Source: Actinomycetota bacterium (GTDB taxonomy: Bacteria; Actinomycetota; Thermoleophilia; Gaiellales; Gaiellaceae). From it: a stretch of 64,000 nucleotides of DNA. Within the stretch, counting starts at the first letter, position 1. The number at the start of each line of letters is the position of its first letter. Both the position numbers and the translations under genes were made by a program. This document shows, one piece after another, positions 32,294-42,095 of this stretch. A model generated the notes under the pieces. It made no database searches and was not told where the DNA came from. It worked only from the letters and a program-made list of their open reading frames with translations. The DNA lies in the NCBI GenBank assembly GCA_003139545.1, contig PLJC01000008.1:201062-265061 (forward strand), in the 5' to 3' direction.

Positions 32294-33295
32294 ATGGAGC
32301 CGCTGCTGGACACGCTCGGACGGACGCTCGAGACGCTGCGCGTCTCGATCACCGACCGCTGCAACTTCCGTTGCGTCTACTGCATGCCGAAGGAGGTCTT
32401 CGGGCGCGACTACGCGTTCCTCGACCGACGCGACCTGCTGAGCTTCGAGGAGATCACCCGTGTCGTCGGCGTGTTCGCGGCGCTCGGCGTGCGCACGGTG
32501 CGGCTGACCGGCGGCGAGCCGCTCGTCCGCCGCGACGTCGAGCAGCTCGTCGAGCAGCTCGCAGCGATCCCCGATCTCGAGCTTGCGCTGACGACGAACG
32601 GCGTGCTCCTGCCGCAGAAGGCGCAGGCGCTCGCCGACGCCGGGCTCAGCCGCGTGACCGTCAGCCTCGACTCCGTCGACGACGCCCAGTTCCGTGCGCT
32701 CAATGACGTCGACTTCCCCGTCGACCGCGTGCTCGAGGGCATCGACGCCGCCGCCGCGGCCGGGCTCCCGGTGAAGGTCAATGCCGTGATCAAGCGCGGC
32801 GTCAACGACGACGGCGTCATCGCACTCGCCGAGCGCTTTCGCGGCACCGGCCACGTGCTGCGCTTCATCGAGTACATGGACGTCGGCCACACGAACGGCT
32901 GGCGGCTCGACGACGTCGTGCCGGCGGAGGAGATCGTCCGCCGGATCGGCGCCGCGTGGCCGCTCGAGCCCGTCGCGGCCGGACCCGACTCGACCTCGAG
33001 CCGCTGGCGCTACAAGGACGGCGCCGGCGAGATCGGCGTCATCGCCTCCGTGACCCAGCCGTTCTGCGGCGGCTGCTCGCGCGCGCGGCTGTCGGCCGAG
33101 GGAAGCCTCTACACCTGCCTCTTCGCAGTACGCGGCCACGACCTGCGCGCGCCCCTCCGTGCGGGCGCGACCGACGAGGAGCTGGCCGAGACCCTGCGCG
33201 GCATCTGGACGCGCCGCACCGACCGCTATTCCGAGCTCCGCACGGCCGAGACGGCGTCGCTGCCGAAGGTCGAGATGTCCTACATCGGCGGCTAA
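32294..33295 (+). CDS. moaA: GTP 3',8-cyclase MoaA
   Basis: 333 residues. Radical-SAM cysteines CNFRCVYC near residue 20, the [16 protein letters not shown] motif, and the C-terminal second cluster [18 protein letters not shown]. It ends in Gly-Gly, as MoaA does. It converts GTP to 3',8-cyclo-7,8-dihydro-GTP, the first step of molybdenum cofactor synthesis. No other moa gene is nearby. Confidence 0.96.
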   Translation: MEPLLDTLGRTLETLRVSITDRCNFRCVYCMPKEVFGRDYAFLDRRDLLSFEEITRVVGVFAALGVRTVRLTGGEPLVRRDVEQLVEQLAAIPDLELALTTNGVLLPQKAQALADAGLSRVTVSLDSVDDAQFRALNDVDFPVDRVLEGIDAAAAAGLPVKVNAVIKRGVNDDGVIALAERFRGTGHVLRFIEYMDVGHTNGWRLDDVVPAEEIVRRIGAAWPLEPVAAGPDSTSSRWRYKDGAGEIGVIASVTQPFCGGCSRARLSAEGSLYTCLFAVRGHDLRAPLRAGATDEELAETLRGIWTRRTDRYSELRTAETASLPKVEMSYIGG

Positions 33296-33348
33296 AGCGG
33301 CGTAGGCTCTGGTCTCATAGCAGGCCGGAAACAGTCGAAAGGAAGGGC

Positions 33349-34164
33349 ATGAGAGGGAAGACCACCAACGCCGCAGCAGCGGCCGTCCTGGGCGCGCTCG
33401 CCCTCGCGGGTGTCGCAGCAGCCTCGGTCACGCCGCCCCCGGCGATCAAGTCGGCAGGGCAGATCGTCTTCTGCACCGACGCGACGTACCCGCCCGAGGA
33501 GTCGATCCCGACTGGCTCGACGAAGCCGATTGGCTCGGACATCGACATCGGCGCGGCCGTCGCCGCGCAGATGGGCGTCAAGGCCAGCTTCAAGAACACG
33601 ACCTTCGACTCCATCATCGCCGCGCTGAAGGCCAAGAAGTGCGACGCCGTCATCAGTGGCATGAACGACACCTCCGACCGCCGCAAGCAGGTCGACTTCG
33701 TCGACTACCTGAAGGTCGGCCAGTCGATCATGGTCAAGGCCGGCAACCCCGAGCACATCTCCTCGCTCGCGAGCCTCTCCGGCAAGAGCGTCTCGGTCGA
33801 GTCCGGGACGACGGACCGCGACTTCCTCGCCGCCCAGTCGGCGAAGCTCTCGAAGGCCGGCAAGAAGGCGATCAACATCAAGACGTTCCCGAAGGACACC
33901 GACGCCGCCTCCGCGCTGAAAGCGGGACGCGTCGACGCATACTTCGGCGACTCGCCCGTCGCCGTGTACTACGTCTTGAAGGACAAGTCGTTCCAGGTCG
34001 CCGGCTCGCCGATCGCGCCGCTCGCCATCGGCATCGCGATCCGCAAGGGCGATCCGCTGAAGGCTGCGACGCAGAAGGCGATCAACGCGTTGTACGCCAA
34101 CGGCACGATGAAGAAGATCGTCGCCAAGTGGGGGATGACCCACGCAGTGACCCAGCTGAAGTAG
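33349..34164 (+). CDS. amino-acid ABC transporter substrate-binding protein
   Basis: 271 residues starting at ATG 33349 with GGAAGG upstream. A signal peptide (residues 1-25) without a lipobox cysteine is followed by a family-3 periplasmic-binding fold: IVFCTDATYPPEES, GSDIDIGAAVAAQMGV, FDSIIAALKAKKCDAVISGM, DRRKQVDFVDYL. This is the HisJ/GlnH-like polar amino-acid group. It is the first gene of a three-gene importer operon. Absence of a lipobox is unusual for a Gram-positive binding protein. Confidence 0.92.
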   Translation: MRGKTTNAAAAAVLGALALAGVAAASVTPPPAIKSAGQIVFCTDATYPPEESIPTGSTKPIGSDIDIGAAVAAQMGVKASFKNTTFDSIIAALKAKKCDAVISGMNDTSDRRKQVDFVDYLKVGQSIMVKAGNPEHISSLASLSGKSVSVESGTTDRDFLAAQSAKLSKAGKKAINIKTFPKDTDAASALKAGRVDAYFGDSPVAVYYVLKDKSFQVAGSPIAPLAIGIAIRKGDPLKAATQKAINALYANGTMKKIVAKWGMTHAVTQLK

Positions 34165-34953
34165 TTGCTCGCATCAGTCGACTGGCACGTGGTCTGGGTA
34201 CGCATTGCGCACCCAGACCACGTCTTCTTTCTCGCGCTGACCCGCACCGTCTACGTGGCCGTGATCGCGCAGGTGATCGGGGTGGTCCTGGGCGTCGGCG
34301 CGGCTCTCATGCGGATGTCGAAGGCGGCGCCGTTGCGGTTCATCTCCGGGATCTACGTCTGGATCTTCCGCGGGACGCCGCTGCTCGTCCAGATCTTCTT
34401 CGTCTACTACGGCGCCAACCAGCTCCTCGGGTTCACCCTCATCCCGAACTCGCTCAACCTCGGGTTCTTCAGCCTCGACGGAGCGATCGTCGGCGGCATC
34501 CTCGCCCTCGGCATCAACGAGGGCGCCTATATGCGCGAGATCGTCCGCGCCGGCATCGACTCGATCGACAAGGGCCAGATGGAGGCGGCGAAGTCGGTCG
34601 GCATGCGCTACGGCCTCGCCATGCGGCGCATCGTGCTCCCGCAGGCGGCGCGCGTGATCATCCCGCCGCTCGGCAACGAGTTCAACAACATGCTGAAGAA
34701 CACGTCGTTGCTCTTCACTATCGGCGTCTACGAGATGTTCGCGGACGCGGAGATCGGCTACTCGAACTCGTTCCAGCCGGTGGAGTACTTCCTCGGGGTC
34801 GCGTTCTGGTACCTCGTCCTGACCACGGTATGGACGTTCATCCAGGCAGGGATCGAGCGCAAGCTCGCGGCCAGCGAGCGCGGTGAGGAGCTGAGCTTCT
34901 TCGAACGGCTTCAGGCCGCCTGGAACCCCATTTCGACATGGCGGGTGCGCTGA
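34165..34953 (+). CDS. amino-acid ABC transporter permease
   Basis: 262 residues. HisMQ/GlnP-type permease with an N-terminal span region, [20 protein letters not shown], and the EAA loop [20 protein letters not shown]. The start is TTG 34165, directly abutting the binding-protein stop. It imports a polar amino acid with the flanking subunits. A single permease gene implies a homodimer. Confidence 0.93.
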   Translation: MLASVDWHVVWVRIAHPDHVFFLALTRTVYVAVIAQVIGVVLGVGAALMRMSKAAPLRFISGIYVWIFRGTPLLVQIFFVYYGANQLLGFTLIPNSLNLGFFSLDGAIVGGILALGINEGAYMREIVRAGIDSIDKGQMEAAKSVGMRYGLAMRRIVLPQAARVIIPPLGNEFNNMLKNTSLLFTIGVYEMFADAEIGYSNSFQPVEYFLGVAFWYLVLTTVWTFIQAGIERKLAASERGEELSFFERLQAAWNPISTWRVR

Positions 34954-35717
34954 TGACCGATGTCGTGATGCGTGCGGAGGACGTGCACAAGCGCTTCGGC
35001 CGGCTCGAAGTCCTGAAGGGCGTCTCGCTCGACGTCCAGCAACGCGAGACCGTCTGCATCATCGGCCCCTCCGGCTCCGGCAAGACGACGTTCATCCGCT
35101 GCATCAACCATCTGGAGAAGGTCGACGGCGGGCGGATCACGGTCAACGGCCACCTCATCGGATACCGGCAGAAGGGCGACCGCCTGGTCGAGGACTCGGA
35201 GAAGAGCATCGCCCGCCAGCGCACGCAGATCGGGATGGTCTTCCAGCGCTTCAACCTCTTCCCGCACAAGACCGCGCTCGAGAACGTCATCGAGGCGCCC
35301 GTCCACGTCCTCGGCCAGTCCCGGGAGCAGGCGACCGAAGAGGGAGTCAGGCTCCTGACGCGCGTCGGCCTGGCCGACAAGACCGGCACCTACCCGGGCA
35401 AGCTCTCCGGCGGCCAGCAGCAGCGGGTCGCGATCGCCCGCTCGCTCGCCATGAAGCCGGCGCTCATCCTCTTCGACGAGCCGACGAGCGCCCTCGACCC
35501 GGAGGTCACCGGCGAGGTCCTGTCCGTCATGGAGGAGCTCGCCCATGAGGGCATGACCATGATCGTCGTCACCCACGAGATGGGCTTCGCCCGGGAGGCA
35601 GCCGACCGCGTTGTGATGATGGACGCGGGCGTCATCATCGAGGAGGGCACCCCGGAGCACTTCTTCCAGGCGCCCGAGCACGAGCGGACGAAGCAATTTC
35701 TGTCCAAAATCCTGTAA
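34953..35717 (+). CDS. amino-acid ABC transporter ATP-binding protein
   Basis: 254 residues. Walker [11 protein letters not shown]-loop [16 protein letters not shown], signature [14 protein letters not shown], Walker [15 protein letters not shown]-loop [14 protein letters not shown]: a GlnQ/HisP-like subunit. ATG 34953 overlaps the permease stop (TGATG); an ATG five codons earlier is also open. Completes the importer. Confidence 0.94.
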   Translation: MTDVVMRAEDVHKRFGRLEVLKGVSLDVQQRETVCIIGPSGSGKTTFIRCINHLEKVDGGRITVNGHLIGYRQKGDRLVEDSEKSIARQRTQIGMVFQRFNLFPHKTALENVIEAPVHVLGQSREQATEEGVRLLTRVGLADKTGTYPGKLSGGQQQRVAIARSLAMKPALILFDEPTSALDPEVTGEVLSVMEELAHEGMTMIVVTHEMGFAREAADRVVMMDAGVIIEEGTPEHFFQAPEHERTKQFLSKIL

Positions 35718-35769
35718 ATGCTCAGGAAACCTGTGGCTCAAAAAGCCACGGACGGTCTAGACTCCCTCT

Positions 35770-36501
35770 GTGACCGCAGTCGTTGCAGCAGGACGGCGGG
35801 TTCTCCCGCGTGGCTGGACCGATTTCGGACGTCAACTCGCGATCTGGTTCGGCTTCTACGTCGCCTACCTGGGCGCGCGCAGCGTTGCCGACCGGAACCC
35901 CGCACAGGCCTTCTGGAACGGCTGGCGCGTCCTCACCTTCGAGCAGCGGACGACCCACGACATCGTCGAGACGACGACCCAGCAGGTGGTGGCCTCGTCG
36001 CACGCGCTGCTGACGCTCGCCGCCTGGACGTACTGGAACTCCGAGTTCACCGTCGTCGGACTGGCTCTCCTCTTCGTCTATGTCCGGCACCACGAGCGCT
36101 TTGCGCGCTTCCGGAACACGGTCCTGCTCGCGAACGTCCTCGGGCTCGTCGGCTACGTCGTCTGGCCCACGGCGCCCCCGTGGATGTTCACCACCTACTT
36201 CCAGGACGGGGTGAATCACTCGAACGGCGCGCTCGCGGCGCTCGCCAACCCGTATGCGGCCATGCCGAGCCTGCACGCGGCGGACGCCCTCATCGTGGGC
36301 GTCTTCCTCGTCTCCCTGAGCCGGCGCTGGTGGACAAAGGCCCTGTGGGCGCTCTGGCCCGCCTGGGTCTGGTTCTGCGTCCTCGCCACCGCCAACCACT
36401 TCCTGCTCGACGTCCTGGCCGGAATCTGCGTCGCGATCCTCTCGATCCTCGTCGTCCGCCAGGCCCCGCGGCTCAGACCGCTCATCGCAAACTTGCTATA
36501 G
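35770..36501 (+). CDS. PAP2-superfamily membrane phosphatase/transferase
   Basis: 243 residues, about six spans, start GTG 35770. PAP2 signature residues: WPTAPPWMF, the PSLHAADALIVG (SxxH-type) motif, and the C-terminal NHFLLDVLAG histidine-aspartate motif. The arrangement (VWPTAPPW...PSLHA) resembles the inositolphosphotransferase/Aur1-like branch. It sits directly before PI-phosphate synthase and ino1, so an inositol-lipid substrate is plausible but inferred. Confidence 0.8.
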   Translation: MTAVVAAGRRVLPRGWTDFGRQLAIWFGFYVAYLGARSVADRNPAQAFWNGWRVLTFEQRTTHDIVETTTQQVVASSHALLTLAAWTYWNSEFTVVGLALLFVYVRHHERFARFRNTVLLANVLGLVGYVVWPTAPPWMFTTYFQDGVNHSNGALAALANPYAAMPSLHAADALIVGVFLVSLSRRWWTKALWALWPAWVWFCVLATANHFLLDVLAGICVAILSILVVRQAPRLRPLIANLL

Positions 36502-36523
36502 TCGCCCCATAGCAGGATTGCGA

Positions 36524-37165
36524 TTGGAAACCGCTCCGGCCCGGGTCAAGGCGGGCTATACGACCGGCGCGCGCTCGCTCGCGAGCCGCGCGGTCACCCG
36601 TCTCCTCGGTACCCGCATCACGCCGAACGCGCTCACCGCGACCGGCGTGTCGCTGTGCCTCGTCGCGGCGGTTCTCGTCCCGTTCGAGAACCGCGACAAG
36701 CTCCTTTTCTACTGGCTCGGCGCGGGCGTCTTCGTCGTCGGCTCCGTCCTCGACATCTTGGATGGCGCGCTGGCGAGGGCCGGCGGCCTGACCACGCCGT
36801 TCGGCGCCTTCCTCGACTCCACCACCGACCGCGTCGGCGAGGGAGCCATGCTCGCCGCGATCGCACTCGTCTTCGCCCGGTCGGGGAACGACACGGCGGT
36901 CGTCGTCACGGTCGCCGCAGTGGCCGGCTCGTTCCTCGTGCCGTATGCACGGGCGAAGGCCGAGGCTCTCGGGCTGCGCGGCGACGTCGGCCTCGGCTCC
37001 CGCGCGGAGCGCGTGATCGTCATCACGGCGGGCCTCGTGCTCGCTCCCTGGGGCGTGCTCCAGTGGGCGATCGTCGTGCTCGCCGCCACCGCCTGGTTCA
37101 CAGTTCTGCAGCGCATCCTTTTCGTCAGAAAGCAACTCGGAGGAACGAATGTCGACCAACGGTAG
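36524..37165 (+). CDS. phosphatidylinositol phosphate synthase-like CDP-alcohol phosphotransferase
   Basis: 213 residues, six spans. The CDP-alcohol phosphotransferase motif D-x2-DG-x2-AR-x8-G-x3-D-x3-D is complete (DILDGALAR...GAFLDSTTD). TTG 36524 is preferred over TTG 36518 because AGGA lies six bases before it. It overlaps ino1 by 17 bases. Family knowledge: the actinobacterial enzyme joins CDP-diacylglycerol and inositol 3-phosphate to make phosphatidylinositol phosphate; the ino1 neighbour strongly supports this reading over PG-phosphate synthase. Confidence 0.86.
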   Translation: METAPARVKAGYTTGARSLASRAVTRLLGTRITPNALTATGVSLCLVAAVLVPFENRDKLLFYWLGAGVFVVGSVLDILDGALARAGGLTTPFGAFLDSTTDRVGEGAMLAAIALVFARSGNDTAVVVTVAAVAGSFLVPYARAKAEALGLRGDVGLGSRAERVIVITAGLVLAPWGVLQWAIVVLAATAWFTVLQRILFVRKQLGGTNVDQR

Positions 37166-38303
37166 TTCGAACGGCCACGGGCGCCTCGACGACGGCAAAG
37201 TGCGCGTCGCGATCATCGGCGTCGGCAACTGCGCCAACTCCCTCCTGCAGGGAACGCAGTACTACAAGGACGCGGACGAAGATCAGTTCGTCCCCGGCCT
37301 CATGCACGTGAACCTCGGCGGCTACCACATCCGCGACATCGAGTTCACGGCCGCGTTCGACGTCGTGAAGGGCAAGGTCGGAGAAGACCTCGCCGACGCG
37401 ATGTGGGCGCACCCGAACAACACGATCAAGTTCGCCGACGTGCCGAAGACCGGCATCAAGGTCGCACGCGGCATGACGCACGACGGCATCGGCAAATACC
37501 TGTCGGAGATCGTCGAGAAAGCGCCCGGCTCGACCGCCGACATCGTCGGGATCCTCAAGGACACGAAGACCGACGTCGTCGTCAACTACCTGCCGGTCGG
37601 CTCGGAGATGGCGACGAAGTGGTACGCGGAGCAGATCCTCGAGGCGGGCTGCGCGATGATCAACTGCATGCCCGTGTTCATCGCGCGCGAGGACTACTGG
37701 AACAAGCGCTTCCAGGACGCCGGCGTACCGATCATCGGCGACGACATCAAGTCGCAGGTGGGCGCGACGATCACGCACCGCGTGCTGACGTCGCTCTTCC
37801 GCGAGCGCGGCGTGCATCTCGACAAGACGATGCAGCTGAACGTCGGCGGGAACTCCGACTTCCTCAACATGCTCGAGCGCGACCGCCTCGAGTCGAAGAA
37901 GATCTCGAAGACGAACGCGGTCACGTCGATGCTCGACTACGACCTCGGCCCGGGCAACGTCCACGTCGGCCCGTCCGACTACGTGCCGTGGCTGACCGAC
38001 CGCAAGTGGGCCTACATCCGGATGGAGGGCACCTCGTTCGGCGACGTGCCGCTCAATCTCGAGATGAAGCTCGAGGTCTGGGACTCGCCGAACTCGGCCG
38101 GCATCGTCATCGACGCCGTCCGGCTCGCGAAGCTCGCGCTCAACCACGGCGTGTCCGGCTCGCTCGTCGGGCCGTCGTCGTACCTGATGAAGTCGCCGCC
38201 CAAGCAGATCCAGGACGACGACGCGCGCGAGCTGACCGAGGAGTTCATCGAGAAGTACCGCCGCGGCGCGCCGGTCGAGGCGCCCACTACGGCAACGAGC
38301 TGA
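37149..38303 (+). CDS. ino1: inositol-3-phosphate synthase
   Basis: 384 residues, the short actinobacterial form. Rossmann NAD site [18 protein letters not shown] near residue 20; core blocks [25 protein letters not shown] and [11 protein letters not shown]. It isomerises glucose 6-phosphate to inositol 3-phosphate using NAD. Ribosome site GGAGG precedes ATG 37149 inside the PI-phosphate synthase gene, so supply and use of inositol phosphate are co-expressed. Confidence 0.95.
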   Translation: MSTNGSSNGHGRLDDGKVRVAIIGVGNCANSLLQGTQYYKDADEDQFVPGLMHVNLGGYHIRDIEFTAAFDVVKGKVGEDLADAMWAHPNNTIKFADVPKTGIKVARGMTHDGIGKYLSEIVEKAPGSTADIVGILKDTKTDVVVNYLPVGSEMATKWYAEQILEAGCAMINCMPVFIAREDYWNKRFQDAGVPIIGDDIKSQVGATITHRVLTSLFRERGVHLDKTMQLNVGGNSDFLNMLERDRLESKKISKTNAVTSMLDYDLGPGNVHVGPSDYVPWLTDRKWAYIRMEGTSFGDVPLNLEMKLEVWDSPNSAGIVIDAVRLAKLALNHGVSGSLVGPSSYLMKSPPKQIQDDDARELTEEFIEKYRRGAPVEAPTTATS

Positions 38304-38721
38304 GCCAGGTCACATCCGCGGGCTGGTAGCGGGACTCGGTCGAGAAGCGAATCTCGATCGGGCCCCGCTCCTGGCCGTGCGACGCAAGCCACGGATCGTC
38401 GCCCGGCTCGAGCACGACGGCGCAGTGATGGCCCGGGTACTCGCCCCAGACGACGATGTCGCCGGGGAGCACCGCCCGCCGATCGATGTTCTCCATCGCC
38501 TCCAGCAGCGTCCCCGTCCAGCCGCTGCCGTCGTAGCGGCGCCCGTTCGGGTCCGGCGCGCCGGCGAGGAAGTAACAGAGGGTGGCGAAGCCGGAGCAGT
38601 CGGTCGTGAGGGGCAGCGCCCGCGCGAGCGGGATCGGCCGGATGGCCCCATAGTGGATCCGGGGCTCGTTCCGGATCCCCCACCGTGCCGCAGCGACAAT
38701 CCCTCTTCGGACATCGCTCAC
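38287..38721 (-). CDS. NlpC/P60-like cysteine peptidase domain protein
   Basis: 144 residues from GTG 38721. The catalytic Cys lies in [14 protein letters not shown] and a His follows in [12 protein letters not shown] after GDIVVWG, the NlpC/P60 order. No signal peptide or wall-binding domain is visible, which is unusual for a cell-wall hydrolase, so it may be cytosolic, phage-like, or exported by another route. It converges on ino1 (17-base overlap) and is divergent from the glycosyltransferase fusion. Confidence 0.75.
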   Translation of the reverse strand: MSDVRRGIVAAARWGIRNEPRIHYGAIRPIPLARALPLTTDCSGFATLCYFLAGAPDPNGRRYDGSGWTGTLLEAMENIDRRAVLPGDIVVWGEYPGHHCAVVLEPGDDPWLASHGQERGPIEIRFSTESRYQPADVTWLSSLP

Positions 38722-38739
38722 TAGACTCGACCCGGAACG

Positions 38740-40467
38740 ATGGCACTTCGGATCGCCCTCGTCACCCCCTTCTCCTGGTCGCAGCCGCACGACGTGAACG
38801 AGCACGTCGCCGGGCTTGCGGCGGAGCTCCGCGCGCGCGGCCACCGGGCGACCGTGCTGGGGCCGTCCAACCGGGCCCGTGACCTCGCGGCCGGGCGGCG
38901 CGCGCTGGCCACAGGCCTCGACGCCGACTTCGTGGCGCTCGGCCCCGCCGTGCCGATCTCGCGCCGCAGCCGCATGGGCGTGCCGGTCGGCGTGCGTGCG
39001 AACCTCGCGGTCGCGCTTGCCGCCGGACGCTTCGACATCGTCCACGGCTTCGAGCCGGGCCTGCCCAGCCTCTCGTACCTCGCGCTCCGGCACGCGGACG
39101 CGCTCACCGTGGCGACGTTCTTCTCCCCCGAGCGGCTCTCGTATCCGCCCGGCCGGGCACAGCGCGCACGGCTCCTCGGCCGGCTCGACGCGTTGCTCGC
39201 GACGAGCGAGGAGACGGCGCGGGCGGCTGCGCTCCGCTTCCCGGGGACGTACGAGCTCGTGCCCCTTGGCGTCGATCTCGAACGGCATGCGCCAGGACGG
39301 AAGCGGAAGACCGTCGTCGTCGAGTGGCGCCAGCTCGAGCGACCGCTCCTGCGGGCGATCGTGCGAGAGGTCGCAGCGCTGCCCGACTGGGAGCTCGTGC
39401 TCCTGCGCACGCGGCCGCTGAGCGGGCGCCCGCCGCTACCGCGCGCGCTGCGCGGACGGCTGCGTGTTCGGACCGGGTTCGACGGCGAGAGCCGGGCGGA
39501 GATCTTCCGGACGGCGTCCGTGTTCGTCCCCGCGCTCGACGGTGTGCCGCGGGCAGTCGTCGAGGCGCAGGCGGCCGGCGTCGCCATCGCCGACCCGCCG
39601 GGGCGCGAGCTCCAGCCCGAGCTCGCCGCGGCCGAGACGGCGCGCCTGCTCGAGGACGACGCCTTCCGGGCGCGGCGGAGCGACGAGGCGGCCGCCACCG
39701 CGGCCGGTCAGAGCTTCGGCGCGCTCGCCGACAGCGTGGAAGAGGTCTACGGCCGCATCACGCGCCGCCGCCGCGCGCAGGCGCCGCGCTCTGCGAGCGA
39801 GCGCGACTGGATCGTCGCCGACCTCCACCTGCACACGAGCTGGTCGCACGACTGCTCGATCGAGGTCGACGACCTCCTCGACTACGCCGAGGCGGAAGGA
39901 CTCGGCGCGATCGCGGTCACCGACCACAATGTCTTCGGCGGGGCGCTCGAGGCGGTCGAGCGTGCGCGGGGGCGCCGGCTCGTCGTCATCCCCGGCGAGG
40001 AGATCAAGACCGCCGGACAGGGCGAGGTCATCGGGCTCTTCCTGCGCGAGGAGATCCCCCGCGGGATGTCGTTCGCAGAGACCGTGGCGGCCATCCGCGC
40101 CCAGGGCGGCCTCGTCTACGTGCCGCACCCGTTCGACCGCATGCACTCCATCCCGGACGCGGCCACCCTGCACCGCCATCTCGCCGAGATCGACGTGTTC
40201 GAGGTCTACAACGCGCGCCTGCTCTTCGAGGCGTACAACGAGGAGGCGCTGCGCTTCGCGCGCAAGTACAACCTCACGACGGGCGCCGGCTCCGACGCGC
40301 ACGTGCTTCCGGGGATCGGAACCGGGGCCGTGCAGATGCGCCGCTTCAGCGGGCCGGAGGACTTTCTCGTCTCGTTGCGAAGCGCCGAGATTTTGCGGCG
40401 CCCCAAGTCCCTCGCGTACCTCCAGGGGCTCAAGTGGGTGGCGCAAGCCAAGGAGAGAGTGCGCTGA
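38740..40467 (+). CDS. PimA-like GT4 glycosyltransferase fused to PHP phosphoesterase
   Basis: 575 residues in two domains. Residues 1-345 are GT-B/GT4 and by eye match PimA: IALVTPFSWSQPHDVNEHV, IVHGFEPGLPSLSYLAL, LVPLGVD. The donor site is altered: the E-x7-E pair reads D267-x7-E275, Arg197 is kept, but the PimA catalytic Lys position is Leu203. Residues about 358-560 form a PHP domain with metal motifs DLHLHTS (361-367), TDHN, GEE, PHPFD and GSDAH, all intact. Next to PI-phosphate synthase and ino1. A glycolipid or inositol-phosphate role is inferred. Confidence 0.82.
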   Translation: MALRIALVTPFSWSQPHDVNEHVAGLAAELRARGHRATVLGPSNRARDLAAGRRALATGLDADFVALGPAVPISRRSRMGVPVGVRANLAVALAAGRFDIVHGFEPGLPSLSYLALRHADALTVATFFSPERLSYPPGRAQRARLLGRLDALLATSEETARAAALRFPGTYELVPLGVDLERHAPGRKRKTVVVEWRQLERPLLRAIVREVAALPDWELVLLRTRPLSGRPPLPRALRGRLRVRTGFDGESRAEIFRTASVFVPALDGVPRAVVEAQAAGVAIADPPGRELQPELAAAETARLLEDDAFRARRSDEAAATAAGQSFGALADSVEEVYGRITRRRRAQAPRSASERDWIVADLHLHTSWSHDCSIEVDDLLDYAEAEGLGAIAVTDHNVFGGALEAVERARGRRLVVIPGEEIKTAGQGEVIGLFLREEIPRGMSFAETVAAIRAQGGLVYVPHPFDRMHSIPDAATLHRHLAEIDVFEVYNARLLFEAYNEEALRFARKYNLTTGAGSDAHVLPGIGTGAVQMRRFSGPEDFLVSLRSAEILRRPKSLAYLQGLKWVAQAKERVR

Positions 40468-40492
40468 GCGCGAACCAACGGTGGGGGCTCAA

Positions 40493-41077
40493 GTGACCGT
40501 GGCGACCGACGAGATCTACGAGAAGTACCTGCAAAAAGCGATCACCGAGATCAACACTCTCGGTGACGAAGTCACGCAGGCAGGCGGAGGCACGCGCGTG
40601 CCCGTCGTCGGCTCCGGTCACCCGCTCGCGGACGTCATGCTTCTCAAGTACGCGCCGCGCGCATCGGAGCTGCAGGAAGGCGTCGCGTTCTTCGGCCGCT
40701 CGGGCAACGCGATCCTCAAGTCGCTCCAGCGGCTGCACGTCGACCCGATGGCGATCTACGGCACGAACTGCCTCAAGTTCGCCGACGGCACGGAGGACGA
40801 GTCCCGCCCCTTTCTGCTCCGCGAGCTGCACATCGTCCAGCCGAAGCTCGTCGTCGTCATGGGCGAGCAGGCGCTCGCCTTCCTGAACGGCCTCGGCTTC
40901 CCGCTCGCGCGGCCGCTCGAGCCGACCGAGGGCGAGCGGCAGACGTTAACGCCGACGATCGAGGCGCTCTACACGCCCGACATCGACGAGTCGCTCGACG
41001 AGCAGGCGCAGAAGACGCGCTTCTGGAACGCGTTCAAGCCGCTCGGCGTGTGGTGGGAATCTCTCCCGCCGTACTGA
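40493..41077 (+). CDS. uracil-DNA glycosylase-superfamily protein
   Basis: 194 residues from GTG 40493. The UDG-fold order is visible: GSGHPLADVMLLKYAPRASE (motif-A position, usually GEAPG), FFGRSGNAILKSLQRL, YGTNCLKF, LHIVQPKLVVVMGEQAL. The four Fe-S cysteines of family 4 are missing (one Cys only) and the catalytic acidic residue is uncertain, so activity may differ or be lost. The next gene starts inside its 3' end. Confidence 0.7.
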   Translation: MTVATDEIYEKYLQKAITEINTLGDEVTQAGGGTRVPVVGSGHPLADVMLLKYAPRASELQEGVAFFGRSGNAILKSLQRLHVDPMAIYGTNCLKFADGTEDESRPFLLRELHIVQPKLVVVMGEQALAFLNGLGFPLARPLEPTEGERQTLTPTIEALYTPDIDESLDEQAQKTRFWNAFKPLGVWWESLPPY

Positions 41078-41775
41078 GGTTCAGCGCGGTCGCGGCCGCG
41101 GTGGTCGCGTGGTTCATCGCCGCGCCGCACGCGCCCAACCTCTCGCTGTGGACCGACGTCATCCTCGTCAGCTTCGTGATCTTGCCGGCGACGTTGCTGC
41201 TCGTCCCGCTGGCGCTGCCGCTGTATACGCGGCGCTGGCTGCCGGCCGCGACGGTCGTGCTCGCGCTCGCCGCGTTCGGCTTCGCGGAGGCGGGCTGGGG
41301 GCTGCCGGCGAACTTCGCGAAGCTCTTCGCCGCAGTGTTCGCCGGCTGGTCGTTCCTGCTGCTCTTCGAGCAGCTGTCGTGGGTCGTCATCGTCGCGTGC
41401 ATCGTCCCGTTCGTGGACGCGCTCTCGGTGTGGCGCGGGCCGACGCACTCGATCACAACGCACCACTTTCACGTGTACCTCGACGTCGCCGTCGCGTTCC
41501 TCGTCCCGCACGGGACGGCTGCGTATCTCGGGCCGCCCGACATCATGTTCTACGCGCTCTTCCTCGCGGCAACGGCGCGCTGGGGACTGCGCGTGTGGCG
41601 CACGTGGTTCGCGACGACCCTCATGTACGGGCTCACGATCGTCCTCGCGACAGCCATCGACGTCGGCGGTCTACCGGCGCTGCCGTTTCTCTCGTTCGGC
41701 TTCCTCCTCGCCAACGCCGACCTGCTGTGGACAAAGCTCAGGAAGCCGGCGGATGCTTCCCCGGAGCACTACTGA
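41050..41775 (+). CDS. presenilin/SPP-like (A22) intramembrane aspartyl protease
   Basis: 241 residues, seven to eight spans. Three A22 landmarks occur in order: FVDALSVWRGP with Asp123 (YD motif, Tyr replaced by Val), LGPPDIMFYALF with Asp164 (GxGD, here GPPD), and LPALPFLS with the PAL motif at 209-211. Spacing of the aspartates (41) fits signal-peptide-peptidase-like proteins. Start GTG 41050 overlaps the UDG-like gene by 28 bases. Family enzymes cut membrane-embedded helices. The altered GxGD leaves activity unproven. Confidence 0.7.
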   Translation: MVGISPAVLRFSAVAAAVVAWFIAAPHAPNLSLWTDVILVSFVILPATLLLVPLALPLYTRRWLPAATVVLALAAFGFAEAGWGLPANFAKLFAAVFAGWSFLLLFEQLSWVVIVACIVPFVDALSVWRGPTHSITTHHFHVYLDVAVAFLVPHGTAAYLGPPDIMFYALFLAATARWGLRVWRTWFATTLMYGLTIVLATAIDVGGLPALPFLSFGFLLANADLLWTKLRKPADASPEHY

Positions 41776-42052
41776 TCGCGGACTCGCCGAACGTGAACGG
41801 CGCGCGAAACGATGCGATCACCGCGAAGATGATCCCGATGGCGACGGCGAACCAGCCGCCGCCGGAGTCGTAGCCGGTCGCCACCATGGTGAAGCCGAGC
41901 GCGACCATCGTGAAGCACAGCGCCCACGCCGGGCCTTGCACCCACACGTGAAACCGTTTCACCGGAGCGCCGACCTGCACGTGCAGGTTCGCGTCCGTTT
42001 GGAGCTCTGCCGCATCGATCCGGGCCGCAACCGGAGGAGCAGAATCGGTCAT
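41738..42052 (-). CDS. small two-span membrane protein
   Basis: 104 residues: a soluble N-terminus (IDAAELQTDANLHVQVGAP) and two spans (about 40-59 and 64-83). No family recognised. Its 3' end overlaps the end of the convergent presenilin-like gene by 38 bases. Confidence 0.65.
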   Translation of the reverse strand: MTDSAPPVAARIDAAELQTDANLHVQVGAPVKRFHVWVQGPAWALCFTMVALGFTMVATGYDSGGGWFAVAIGIIFAVIASFRAPFTFGESAISSAPGKHPPAS

Positions 42053-42095
42053 TGCCTGCCTCCGTGTTCCCGATTTGACCGGACGACCCTATACC

